A stretch of 64,000 bases of DNA from NCBI GenBank assembly GCA_013003555.1, contig JABDIV010000090.1, positions 124,001 to 188,000 of the forward strand, given 5' to 3'. Position numbers and translations under genes: made by a program. Below, piece after piece: positions 17,572 through 25,922 of this stretch (its first letter is position 1; every line of letters starts with the position of its first letter). The notes below the pieces were generated by a model. That model was given only the letters and a program-made list of their open reading frames with translations. It had not been told where the DNA came from and made no database searches. Source of the DNA: Flavobacteriaceae bacterium (GTDB lineage Bacteria > Bacteroidota > Bacteroidia > Flavobacteriales > Flavobacteriaceae).

Positions 17572-17757
17572 TTAGTCTTTTTTGGTTTCTGTTGGATTTT
17601 CGGATTTCTCTTTTACAAGCTCATCTTCGAAGAGCATTCGTACTGAAGGGGTGTAGCTGTCGTCGTATTGACCATTTTTTACTGCATATACGAAAGCCAC
17701 AAAGAAAATTATGGCAACAGCGATGCTGATAGCCAATAAAATGTAGATAACACTCAT
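17572..17757 (-). CDS. ccoS: cbb3 oxidase maturation protein CcoS
   Basis: 61 residues with one N-terminal membrane helix (VIYILLAISIAVAIIFFVAFVYAV) followed by KNGQYDDSYTPSVRMLFEDE, the CcoS signature. CcoS is required to insert cofactors into cbb3 oxidase. It is the first gene after the Fnr-type promoter and lies 10 bases before ccoNO. Confidence 0.9.
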   Translation of the reverse strand: MSVIYILLAISIAVAIIFFVAFVYAVKNGQYDDSYTPSVRMLFEDELVKEKSENPTETKKD

Positions 17758-17777
17758 ACCTGTTTGAAGTTACGCGT

Positions 17778-17821
17778 CAAAAATAAATTCATCCTTTTAA
17801 TCATTATATGACATTTATCAT
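17778..17821 (-). promoter_or_regulatory. Fnr-type operator and promoter of ccoS-ccoNOQP
   Basis: On the minus strand: ATGATAAATGTCAT (17821-17808), 22 bases, then TATTTTTG (17785-17778), a perfect -7 box, and the ccoS ATG at 17757. No TTTG stands at the -33 position, as expected for an activator-dependent promoter. The operator overlaps the last codons of ccoI. It is identical in sequence to the tonB operator. Confidence 0.7.
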
Positions 17822-20214
17822 GTCAGGGCCGGTTTTTTTTGCTTCAACCGCCTTCCAACAATCGAAGTAGCTAAGGTGGTGAAAATCACGATGCTTATCG
17901 AACTCAATGGCATCAGAATTGCTGCGATTACCGGTTCTAACCGTCCTGTCACCGCAAAGTAAAGACCGATGATATTGTAAAGAAAGGAGAAGAAAAAACT
18001 CCATTTTATAATCTTAATTGCAGATTTCGACGTTTTTAAAAATAAATCGATCAGCCCGAAATTCGAGGCATCGAGAATGGCATCACAAGCCGGTGAGAAT
18101 ACATTTATATTTTCAGAAATAGCAATGCCCACATCACTTTGGGCTAAGGCACCTGCGTCATTAAGTCCGTCACCGATCATGAGTATTTTCGCGCCTTCTC
18201 CCTGATGATGCGCAATGTATTCAAGTTTGTCAATCGGCTTTTGATCGAAAATCAATTTTGTCTGGGCAGGCAATAATTTTTCAAGATTTTTTCGTTCACC
18301 TGAATTATCGCCTGATATAACTGCCATTTTATACCGTTCACCAAGACTTCTAAACAACTTTGAAACACCTGTTCTATAAGCATTTGAAAATGTAAACTTT
18401 CCTTTTACCGAATTATTTGAATTGATATAAACACTTGTATTCATTTCCGGATCTTCTACTTCCACGCCAACATAACGGGCCGACCCAATGCGCATGGTAC
18501 CAAGATCAGAGGAGGCTTCAACGCCTTGTCCGAGACGTTCATCAAACGAATTCAAACTAACTATATCGTATTCACCGAGAAGGTCATACAACGACCGGGA
18601 TAGTGGGTGATTTGATCCTCGAAGTGTTGATTTCAGCAATTGTTCTTCCGAAAGGCTTAAGGGCTCACCTTCATAATGGGCCGTGCTTTTATCATTTGAA
18701 GTAATGGTTCCTGTTTTATCAAAAATGATCGTATCTATTGCGGATAACTGCTCGATAACGCCGGCATTTTTTAAGTAGAATTTTAATCGACCGAAGATCC
18801 GAAGTAAGTTGCCATATGTGAAAGGTGCCGATAAGGCAATGGCACAAGGACAGGCAATTATAAGAACAGCCGTAAATACGTTTATAGCTTTCGAAGGATC
18901 ATAAGACAACCAAAATAAAGTGGAAATAATAGCGATACTTAAAATAACAATAGTAAAATACTTACTCAATTTATTGGTCAGGTTTGTGAACAAGGCTGTT
19001 TTGTCCTTTTTGAACACATCATTACTCCACAGCTGGGTTAAATAACTCTGTTCAACAGAGCGTAGTGCCTCAACTTCGATGACGCCAGAAACCTGCTTTC
19101 CACCGGCATAGAGTTTATCTCCTGATGTTTTTAGCACGGGTTTTGATTCGCCTGTCACAAAGCTGTAATCTATTAATCCGCTTCCCTTGATCATAATGGC
19201 ATCTACAGGAAGCAATTCCTGATTTCTGATCAATAAGCGATCACCTTCATTTATATCATAGACCTGGATTGACTCTTCATTATCTTTTTCAATTCGGGTA
19301 ACGGCAATTGGAAAGTAAGACTTATAGTCTCGTTCAAAAGAAAGAAAACTATAGGTTCGTTGCTGAAAAAATTTGCCTAATAGGAGGAAGAACACCAAGC
19401 CAGTAAGACTGTCGAAAAATCCTGATCCCAGATCAAACAGGATCTCTGTCGTACTTCTTAAAAACAAAACAAGGATACCCAATGCAATTGGCACATCGAT
19501 ATTTAAAAGTTTTGCTCTTAGTCCTTTGAACGCCGATATGAAATAATCCTGGGCAGCATAAAAAACGACTGGTAAACTAAAGGCAAACATGATGTAACGG
19601 AAAACATGTTTATATTGTTCGAGCCAATATTCATTGACCTCAAAATATTCTGGAAAGGACAGCAGCATTACATTTCCAAAAGCAAAGCCAGCAACACCGA
19701 TCTTATAAATCAATTGCCTGTCTACTTTAGATGTTCCATCTACAAAGTTTTCCAGACTGATATACGGTTCATAACCAATTGAACTGAGCAGTTCGACAAC
19801 ACTTTTCAAACTGATGTCTGCTGCCCGGTAAGTCAGTCGAATTGTTTTTTTGCCAAAATTGACCTGGCTTGTTAATATATGCTTGTTTAATTTATTGAGA
19901 TTTTCAAGAATCCAGATGCAAGAGCTGCAATGAATATGTGGGATATATAAGGTCGTAATTTCAAGTTCATCGTCCTTAAATTCAAGAAGTTTATCAACAA
20001 TCGAGCGATTATCAAGGAAATTATATTTCCCTTCAATCTCAGTAGGAATAGCACCTGGAGCACGTTCGAGGTCGTAGTAACAACCCAGTTCATTTTCGGT
20101 AAAAATCTCGAAAACTGTTTTACAACCCTGACAACAGAAGGATTTATCCTCATAAAGGATAACACTATATGGATTGCAATCATCACCACAATGATAGCAT
20201 GAAGTACGATTCAT
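17818..20214 (-). CDS. ccoI: copper-transporting P1B-type ATPase CcoI/FixI
   Basis: 798 residues. The N-terminus has a cysteine-rich metal-binding segment (CYHCGDDC, then SFCCQGCKTVFEIF) and an HMA domain with CSSCIWILENL. Eight membrane helices follow, with the ion site ACPCAIAL, the phosphorylation motif FDKTGTIT and the hinge GDGLNDAGAL. The double cysteine-rich N-terminus and the neighbourhood mark it as the CcoI type, which exports copper to the periplasm for oxidase assembly. It lies upstream of ccoS on the same strand but the two are separated by a promoter, so ccoI has its own start from the shared operator with the Fnr gene. Confidence 0.93.
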   Translation of the reverse strand: MNRTSCYHCGDDCNPYSVILYEDKSFCCQGCKTVFEIFTENELGCYYDLERAPGAIPTEIEGKYNFLDNRSIVDKLLEFKDDELEITTLYIPHIHCSSCIWILENLNKLNKHILTSQVNFGKKTIRLTYRAADISLKSVVELLSSIGYEPYISLENFVDGTSKVDRQLIYKIGVAGFAFGNVMLLSFPEYFEVNEYWLEQYKHVFRYIMFAFSLPVVFYAAQDYFISAFKGLRAKLLNIDVPIALGILVLFLRSTTEILFDLGSGFFDSLTGLVFFLLLGKFFQQRTYSFLSFERDYKSYFPIAVTRIEKDNEESIQVYDINEGDRLLIRNQELLPVDAIMIKGSGLIDYSFVTGESKPVLKTSGDKLYAGGKQVSGVIEVEALRSVEQSYLTQLWSNDVFKKDKTALFTNLTNKLSKYFTIVILSIAIISTLFWLSYDPSKAINVFTAVLIIACPCAIALSAPFTYGNLLRIFGRLKFYLKNAGVIEQLSAIDTIIFDKTGTITSNDKSTAHYEGEPLSLSEEQLLKSTLRGSNHPLSRSLYDLLGEYDIVSLNSFDERLGQGVEASSDLGTMRIGSARYVGVEVEDPEMNTSVYINSNNSVKGKFTFSNAYRTGVSKLFRSLGERYKMAVISGDNSGERKNLEKLLPAQTKLIFDQKPIDKLEYIAHHQGEGAKILMIGDGLNDAGALAQSDVGIAISENINVFSPACDAILDASNFGLIDLFLKTSKSAIKIIKWSFFFSFLYNIIGLYFAVTGRLEPVIAAILMPLSSISIVIFTTLATSIVGRRLKQKKPALT

Positions 20215-20242
20215 TCTATTATTTGCTCATTTATACCGAGCA

Positions 20243-20319
20243 CAAAGGTTTTTAATAAGGTGTGTTTAAAGTATGATAATTGTCATGTTTTAATTATTTT
20301 TGAATAACACTACATTTTG
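20243..20319. promoter_or_regulatory. shared Fnr-type operator between ccoI and the Crp/Fnr gene
   Basis: ATGATAATTGTCAT (20273-20286) stands between two divergent starts. Toward ccoI (minus), 22 bases separate it from AACCTTTG (20250-20243), a near-match to TAnnTTTG. Toward the regulator gene (plus), 24 bases lead to TACATTTTG (20311-20319), one base longer than consensus, just before the ATG at 20322. One bound dimer could therefore serve both directions and allow autoregulation. Confidence 0.65.
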
Positions 20320-20321
20320 GT

Positions 20322-20999
20322 ATGAGTAAATGTGAACAATGCATAATCAGGCAGTTTAACACTTTAAAGGCCTTGACTAAAGAAGAATTGCATAGAATTT
20401 CGGGCTGTAAAACCTCTAGATTTGTCAAAAAAGGCGAATTGATCTTTGAAGAAGGTGAGATTCTTAATGGCGTTTATTGTATAAAGGAGGGGATCTGCAA
20501 GCTCTCTAAATTGAGTGCCAATGGCAAGGATCAAATCGTAAAGTTGGTTGTAAAAGGAGACTTATTGGGTCAGCGTTCAGTTATAGGAGAGGAATCGGCC
20601 AATCTTAGCGCGACAGCGCTCAATGATATGGAGATTTGCTTTATTCCGAAAAGGGAAATTCTTGCTGATCTTCAAAACAACAACAACTTCACCATGGAGA
20701 TTCTTCGTGATATGGCTCATGATTTAAAAGAAGCCGATAACATAATTGTAAATATGGCTCAAAAATCGGTTAAACAGCGACTGGCCGAAACCTTGCTTTA
20801 CATTTATGAAAATTTTGGAACCAATGAAGAAGGAACCCTAAACATAGTATTATCGAGGGAGGATTACGCGAGCATTGTCGGTACCGCTACAGAATCGGCA
20901 ATTCGTGTTTTATCACAATTTAAAAAGGACGGATTGATCTCTACATCCGGCAAGCAAATTAGAATTGAAGATCCACTGCAATTAAAACGCATTGAATAG
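20322..20999 (+). CDS. Crp/Fnr family transcriptional regulator, Fnr-like
   Basis: 225 residues: a cyclic-nucleotide-binding-type beta-roll (about 20-120), dimer helix and C-terminal HTH. The N-terminus starts CEQC (Cys4, Cys7) and has Cys29, while Cys106 in DMEICFIP aligns with the fourth cluster ligand of E. coli FNR. The third FNR cysteine has no direct counterpart at the same distance. The recognition helix reads GTATESAIRVLSQF, keeping the Glu and Arg that contact the GA of TGA half-sites. It is flanked by ccoI and by a decarboxylase, both with matching operators. A low-oxygen sensor with an Fe-S cluster is likely but inferred. Confidence 0.9.
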   Translation: MSKCEQCIIRQFNTLKALTKEELHRISGCKTSRFVKKGELIFEEGEILNGVYCIKEGICKLSKLSANGKDQIVKLVVKGDLLGQRSVIGEESANLSATALNDMEICFIPKREILADLQNNNNFTMEILRDMAHDLKEADNIIVNMAQKSVKQRLAETLLYIYENFGTNEEGTLNIVLSREDYASIVGTATESAIRVLSQFKKDGLISTSGKQIRIEDPLQLKRIE

Positions 21000-21008
21000 G
21001 CGAAGTTT

Positions 21009-22466
21009 TCAATTTACATATCCTTCACATTCTGAAATCGTATCTGTGATGTCCTTCAAGGTGGTTCTTGGATTGATAAGACACATTCTGAGCACAATCT
21101 TTTCATGGAGTATGGTTGTGACAAGCAGTGCTTTCCGTGATTCTATAATAGCGTTTGAAATCTTTTGATTTAAGGCATCCAGTTCTTTTTCCGAGTATTT
21201 CGTATGAATCGGATTATATCGAAAGTTGATGACCGCCAATGAAGCAGGTGAGATTACCTCCCAATTCGGACTCATTCTTAAATGTGCCTCAAGTTGTTCG
21301 GCCAAATCGACGCCATAAGATATGGCCTTCCTAAATGATTTTAGCCCAAAGGTTTTAATCGACATATATAGTTTTAATGCCCGGAAGCAACGGGTTAGCT
21401 GTATGCCGTGATCATAAAAATTTATTTCAGATTTATTGCCTTCAATATCCCTAAGGTATTCCGCTTTGGCCATAAATGTTTTACTAAGCCAGCGATGATC
21501 TCTAACCAAAAGACATCCGATTTCATAGGGCTGATACAACCATTTATGGGGGTCGATAGTGAGTGAATCTGCTTTCTCAATGCCTTTTAATTGTCGTGCA
21601 CCTTTTTTTGATAAAATGGCGGCCGCCCCGTAGGCCCCATCAATGTGAAACCAGAGGCTTTCCGCCTTACAAATAGCGGCTATCTCGTTTAAAGGGTCAA
21701 TCGCCCCGGTATTTGTAGTCCCCGCTGAAGCGATGATACAAAATGGTGAATGTCCCTCAAGTCGATCTCTGGCAATGGCATTTTTAAGTTTGTTAATAGA
21801 CATTTTGAATTCGAGATCGGTTGGGATGATTCGAACCTGTTCTTTTTTAAATCCCAAGACGCGAATAGCTTTGATATTAGAAGAGTGTGCCTGATCTGAC
21901 ATGTAGATTACAGCCTTTGAAAAATCATCACCACAACGAAGTCGTCTGGCTGTAGCAATAGCTGTTAAGTTGGCCATCGATCCGCCACTGGTGAATAGTC
22001 CGCCTCCTTTTTTTGATGGAAACTTAAATAATTTCAGCAACCAGTTAAGGGTAATGATCTCGATTTCTGCCGCGGCCGGAGAAGTCGCCCAGCCACCTGA
22101 GAAAATATTAAAACCCTTTGCGAGCGTATCGGCTAGAACACTAACAAAGTTTCCTGGTCCGGGTACGAACGAATATGACTTAGGATGTGCCAAATAATCA
22201 CAATTTGCCAGGATATCCCTATCGACGAAGTCCAGAACCTTTTCGATACTCAAGCCATCTTCAGGCATTGGTTCTTCCAATAAGATATCCATCTCGTTTC
22301 TGCTTGCTATTGCCACGGGAAATTTTTGGTCAAGGGATAACTGATGATCGATGATGGTATCGATAACCTTATAACCGGCACGTCTCATCTGATCTTCTCG
22401 GAGTTCCAATCGACGGTTGTCCGTGTTTGGTGGGGACTGATTTTTAATGGCTTTCAGCTGTTTCAT
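21009..22466 (-). CDS. PLP-dependent (group II) amino-acid decarboxylase
   Basis: About 485 residues of fold type I, group II decarboxylase. The PLP lysine is Lys308 in SLTIDPHKWLYQP; the His stacking and Asp pairing residues lie in FHIDGAYGAAA, and TSGGSMANL binds phosphate. The family includes glutamate, diaminobutyrate, tyrosine and aromatic amino-acid decarboxylases; the substrate cannot be read from sequence. The start is set at the ATG at 22466 (MKQLKAIK) because the -7 box at 22485-22478 excludes the earlier TTG. It is convergent with the Fnr-like gene, 9 bases apart, and has an Fnr-type operator. Confidence 0.85.
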   Translation of the reverse strand: MKQLKAIKNQSPPNTDNRRLELREDQMRRAGYKVIDTIIDHQLSLDQKFPVAIASRNEMDILLEEPMPEDGLSIEKVLDFVDRDILANCDYLAHPKSYSFVPGPGNFVSVLADTLAKGFNIFSGGWATSPAAAEIEIITLNWLLKLFKFPSKKGGGLFTSGGSMANLTAIATARRLRCGDDFSKAVIYMSDQAHSSNIKAIRVLGFKKEQVRIIPTDLEFKMSINKLKNAIARDRLEGHSPFCIIASAGTTNTGAIDPLNEIAAICKAESLWFHIDGAYGAAAILSKKGARQLKGIEKADSLTIDPHKWLYQPYEIGCLLVRDHRWLSKTFMAKAEYLRDIEGNKSEINFYDHGIQLTRCFRALKLYMSIKTFGLKSFRKAISYGVDLAEQLEAHLRMSPNWEVISPASLAVINFRYNPIHTKYSEKELDALNQKISNAIIESRKALLVTTILHEKIVLRMCLINPRTTLKDITDTISECEGYVN

Positions 22467-22477
22467 ATATGAACAGA

Positions 22478-22522
22478 CAAAAGTAAGGCAATTCAAACCT
22501 CATATAATATGATTATTATCAT
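22478..22522 (-). promoter_or_regulatory. Fnr-type operator and promoter of the decarboxylase gene
   Basis: On the minus strand: ATGATAATAATCAT (22522-22509), 23 bases, TACTTTTG (22485-22478), a perfect TAnnTTTG. Transcription would begin about 7 bases before the ATG at 22466, so the mRNA is nearly leaderless. Confidence 0.6.
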
Positions 22523-22534
22523 ACAAGGTTTATC

Positions 22535-22569
22535 AAAAAACCCCTTGATAATTTCAAATTATAAAGGGG
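22535..22569 (-). terminator. intrinsic terminator after the sortilin/BNR gene
   Basis: On the minus strand: CCCCTTT...AAGGGG closes a long hairpin (22569-22541) with an inner ATAATTTGAAATTAT arm, followed by six T (22540-22535). Confidence 0.8.
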
Positions 22570-22594
22570 CTTTGCCGGTTAATGTATTAAACGG

Positions 22595-25500
22595 TTATTC
22601 GTTAGAAAATGTCTTAACATCTTTAAATGGAGAGACTTTAATATTTTCCATAACTGAACGGTATTTCGACCATTCCTCCTGAAAGAATTTATTGGTTGTT
22701 CCTAGAGCCGAATTTAGAGCCTCTTTGGCTTGAGACATCAATCGTCTTTCCGTATCGGTTAAACCATTTTGTCTTGATCGGACATAAGAACCGGCCGTTC
22801 CCAACCGTCGATTCACGCTAGGATCTGGGTTTCGTGTTATACCTTGGCGTTTATCAACCTTTCCGAAGAAAATGTCGAGGATTTCATCGATTTTTTTTGA
22901 AATATCTTTCGAGGCTTTAACCTGATCTTTGTATTGTTCTTTATCCAGTTTATTTAAGGTTTTGCCATATTCATCTGCAATGTTTTTACTTTCAACCAAT
23001 TGTTTGACCGCATCAGCCGTGGTCTGACGCATTCCTTCCAGTTCTTTGGAGGCATTGTATAAAGATTCAATTGTTGCAGAAGAAACATTTAAGCGGGGAT
23101 CATTTATAACCTTTATCATTTGCTCCGATTGTTGGTCGCCATAATGCAGAACCACTTTATAACTTCCTGGTTTAACGGCCACACCTCCGGGTTCACGGGT
23201 TTGTTTTCTGATGCGTCGTGATGGCCGGTCAGGTCCTTTCTCATTCATGAACCAGGCCCACCCGTAGATTCCGGTTTCTTTCGGTGCCTTGCGTTTCATG
23301 GTTCTTATGTGTCGATTTCCATCGTAAATTTTCATGGTTAGGGAGTCCCACTTAACTTTTTTTTCCGCGGAATTGGAATCCATATCCTCATCCTTCTTAT
23401 CATCATCGTTCTTTTTCTCCTCACGCAGCTTATCAATTTTCACATAGTACTTCATATGCGCCCCAAAATTGCGATTGGTTCCGTTGTAAAGTGCATCACC
23501 ACCGAACCGTGTTCCTGTTGGCTGTTGAATTGCGGCCTGGACTCCGGTGGGCGGCTCAAAAAGTTTTATCTTTTGATCAAGAACCTGCTGGTTTCCTGCA
23601 ATTTCCCGCAATGGCCTGATATCGTCTAAAACCCATGCGGCACGACCAAAGGTACCAATCACAAGATCATGTTCTCTTGGGTGTATTGCTAAATCCTTCA
23701 CCGATACGGTTGGGAATCCTTCGGTCCACTTGGTCCAGGATGAACCTGCATTGATTGAAACATACAAGCCGTCATCGGTTCCAAGGAACAACAGCTTGGC
23801 TTCTTCAGGATCTTCGATGATAGCCAAAGCATAACTTTTCACATCGTTTTGATCAACAATACGTTGCCATGTCTTCCCGTAATCCTTTGTTCGATAAGCA
23901 TAAGGGGTATAATTGAAGCGACGATAATCATTGGCGATCAACAAGGCTTCTCCCTTATTTTTGTTGGAAGCTTTAATCTGTGGAATCCAGCTGCCAGCCG
24001 GAAGACCTTTAATGTTTTTGGTCACTTCGACCCATGAATTCCCGCCGTTTTGCGTATAATGAACACGGCCATCGTCGGTACCGACCCACATCATATCTTT
24101 TTCTACTGGTGAAGGCTCTATTACCAAAATTGTACAGTGGTTCTCTGCACCCGTAGCGTCCATCGTTAATCCACCGCTTTCACTTTGCTTTTGTTTTTCC
24201 GGATCATTAGTCGTTAGATCGCCCGAGATGATTGACCATGTTTCTCCTTTATCGGTTGTTTTATGAACAAACTGACTTCCGAAGTATATAGTGCTGTTAT
24301 CAAAAGGGTCAATATTTATTGCTGAATTCCAATTGAATCGCAGTAACATATCAGCGTCCGGATGTGTTGGTCGTACGATATAGTTGTTTCCAGTCTTCCA
24401 ATCATAACGGCTTACGAAACCTTGTTGGCTCATCGACCAACCATATTGCGAATTATCCGGGTCAGGCACGACATCGAAGCCATCGCCAAATGATATTTCC
24501 TGCCAATAAGCGTTTCGAATGCCCTGGGCACGCCAAACGTAGGCCGGTCCGCGCCAGGATCCATTGTCCTGCATACCACCATAAACATTATAAGGATACT
24601 CGTTATCAACGCTGATGTGATAAAACTGTGCTACAGGTAAATTTCCGATGAATCGCCAGGTTTTACCGCCATCTTTGGTAATATTCATACCACCGTCGTT
24701 ACCATCTATCATAAACTGGCCATTCTCAGGATGAATCCACCAGGCATGATGATCAGGATGAACGCCGTTACTGACGCCATAAGCCGGCATGAGTTCATCA
24801 AAGGACTTGCCACCATCTTCCGAGACATTGACATATGTAAATATCGAGTAAATTCGGTTCTCATTATCCGGATCAACATAGATCTCGGAATAATAAAACG
24901 GTCGATTCCCGATGTCATCATTATCATTGACCTTACGCCATTTGAGTCCGCCATCAGTACTTTTATAAAATGCATTTTTCTTTGCCTCGATAAGGGCATA
25001 AATAATATTTGGTTTGTTTGGTGCAATAGCTATACCGATACGTCCGAGTTCCCCTTTTGGAAGTCCATCTTCAGAAGTTATCTTTTTCCAGGTTTCACCA
25101 CCGTCATGAGTAATATGTAAACCTGAACCTTCACCGCCTGATTTAAAAAACCAGGGATCCCTTTTGTGTTCCCACATCGCTGCAATGAGCTTATTCGGAT
25201 TAGTTGGATCCATAACCAGGTCGGCCGTTCCTGTTTTATTATTGGCAAACAAAATCTTCTTCCAGGATTTTCCTCCGTCAATGGTTTTGAAAACCCCACG
25301 TTCTGGATGAATGCCCCAGGGCGACCCTATTGCACCCACATAAACAACGTTGGGATTTGTGGGATCAATGATGACGCGGTGAATATGACGCGTCTTTTCA
25401 AGGCCCATCGATTTCCAGGTTTTCCCCCCATCAAGCGATTTATAAATACCGTATCCACCATTCAAACTATTTCGGGGATTACCCTCTCCGGTTCCTACCC

Positions 25501-25801
25501 AAATAACGCTGGGATTGGATTGTTGGATAGCGACAGCCCCGATAGAAGCTGTGACCTGGTCGTCAAAAATGGGATCCCATTTAATACCGCCCGAAGTCGA
25601 TTTCCAAAGACCGCCAGAAGCTGTTCCAACATACATAATATCGGGGTTTGTGTGTACAACATCAATTGCGGTTACACGGCCAGACATACCACCGGGTCCT
25701 ATATTTCGAGGTCTCATATTCTTTAAAAGATCCATGGAAATTTCCTGAGCCGGCAACATCATGGAACATGAAAGAAGCAGCAGAAAAACTAGTTTTTTCA
25801 T
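22595..25801 (-). CDS. large secreted BNR/sortilin-type beta-propeller protein
   Basis: 1068 residues with a signal peptide (LVFLLLLSCSMMLPAQ). Residues 30-750 contain many BNR/Asp-box repeats such as SLDGGKTWKSM, TIDGGKSWKKI, THDGGETWKK, STDGGLKWRK, VSEDGGKSFDE and TKDGGKTWRF, the pattern of VPS10/sortilin-like multi-bladed propellers. The last 300 residues are different: a beta region (KIYDGNRHIRTMKRKAPKETG, GSYKVVLHYGDQQ) and then helices. Such proteins are often named glycosyl hydrolase, but I see no catalytic evidence for that. It is exported, probably to the periplasm or cell surface; the ligand is unknown. It forms a single-gene unit with a terminator. Confidence 0.85.
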   Translation of the reverse strand: MKKLVFLLLLSCSMMLPAQEISMDLLKNMRPRNIGPGGMSGRVTAIDVVHTNPDIMYVGTASGGLWKSTSGGIKWDPIFDDQVTASIGAVAIQQSNPSVIWVGTGEGNPRNSLNGGYGIYKSLDGGKTWKSMGLEKTRHIHRVIIDPTNPNVVYVGAIGSPWGIHPERGVFKTIDGGKSWKKILFANNKTGTADLVMDPTNPNKLIAAMWEHKRDPWFFKSGGEGSGLHITHDGGETWKKITSEDGLPKGELGRIGIAIAPNKPNIIYALIEAKKNAFYKSTDGGLKWRKVNDNDDIGNRPFYYSEIYVDPDNENRIYSIFTYVNVSEDGGKSFDELMPAYGVSNGVHPDHHAWWIHPENGQFMIDGNDGGMNITKDGGKTWRFIGNLPVAQFYHISVDNEYPYNVYGGMQDNGSWRGPAYVWRAQGIRNAYWQEISFGDGFDVVPDPDNSQYGWSMSQQGFVSRYDWKTGNNYIVRPTHPDADMLLRFNWNSAINIDPFDNSTIYFGSQFVHKTTDKGETWSIISGDLTTNDPEKQKQSESGGLTMDATGAENHCTILVIEPSPVEKDMMWVGTDDGRVHYTQNGGNSWVEVTKNIKGLPAGSWIPQIKASNKNKGEALLIANDYRRFNYTPYAYRTKDYGKTWQRIVDQNDVKSYALAIIEDPEEAKLLFLGTDDGLYVSINAGSSWTKWTEGFPTVSVKDLAIHPREHDLVIGTFGRAAWVLDDIRPLREIAGNQQVLDQKIKLFEPPTGVQAAIQQPTGTRFGGDALYNGTNRNFGAHMKYYVKIDKLREEKKNDDDKKDEDMDSNSAEKKVKWDSLTMKIYDGNRHIRTMKRKAPKETGIYGWAWFMNEKGPDRPSRRIRKQTREPGGVAVKPGSYKVVLHYGDQQSEQMIKVINDPRLNVSSATIESLYNASKELEGMRQTTADAVKQLVESKNIADEYGKTLNKLDKEQYKDQVKASKDISKKIDEILDIFFGKVDKRQGITRNPDPSVNRRLGTAGSYVRSRQNGLTDTERRLMSQAKEALNSALGTTNKFFQEEWSKYRSVMENIKVSPFKDVKTFSNE

Positions 25802-25922
25802 TCTAAATTTTTTTGGTTTGAGTAAGAAGTGTCTAAAGGTAATGAAAAAGGTAAATAGAATTCTTAAAGCCTTGTTAAGTTGAAACTCAAGATAAATTAA
25901 AAAGCCTTATTTTTACACAGCT

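Noticed and set aside
22595-25801. Glycosyl hydrolase annotation for the 1068-residue propeller protein.
   Set aside because: Only BNR/Asp-box repeats are visible; no catalytic residues of a sialidase or other hydrolase could be identified.
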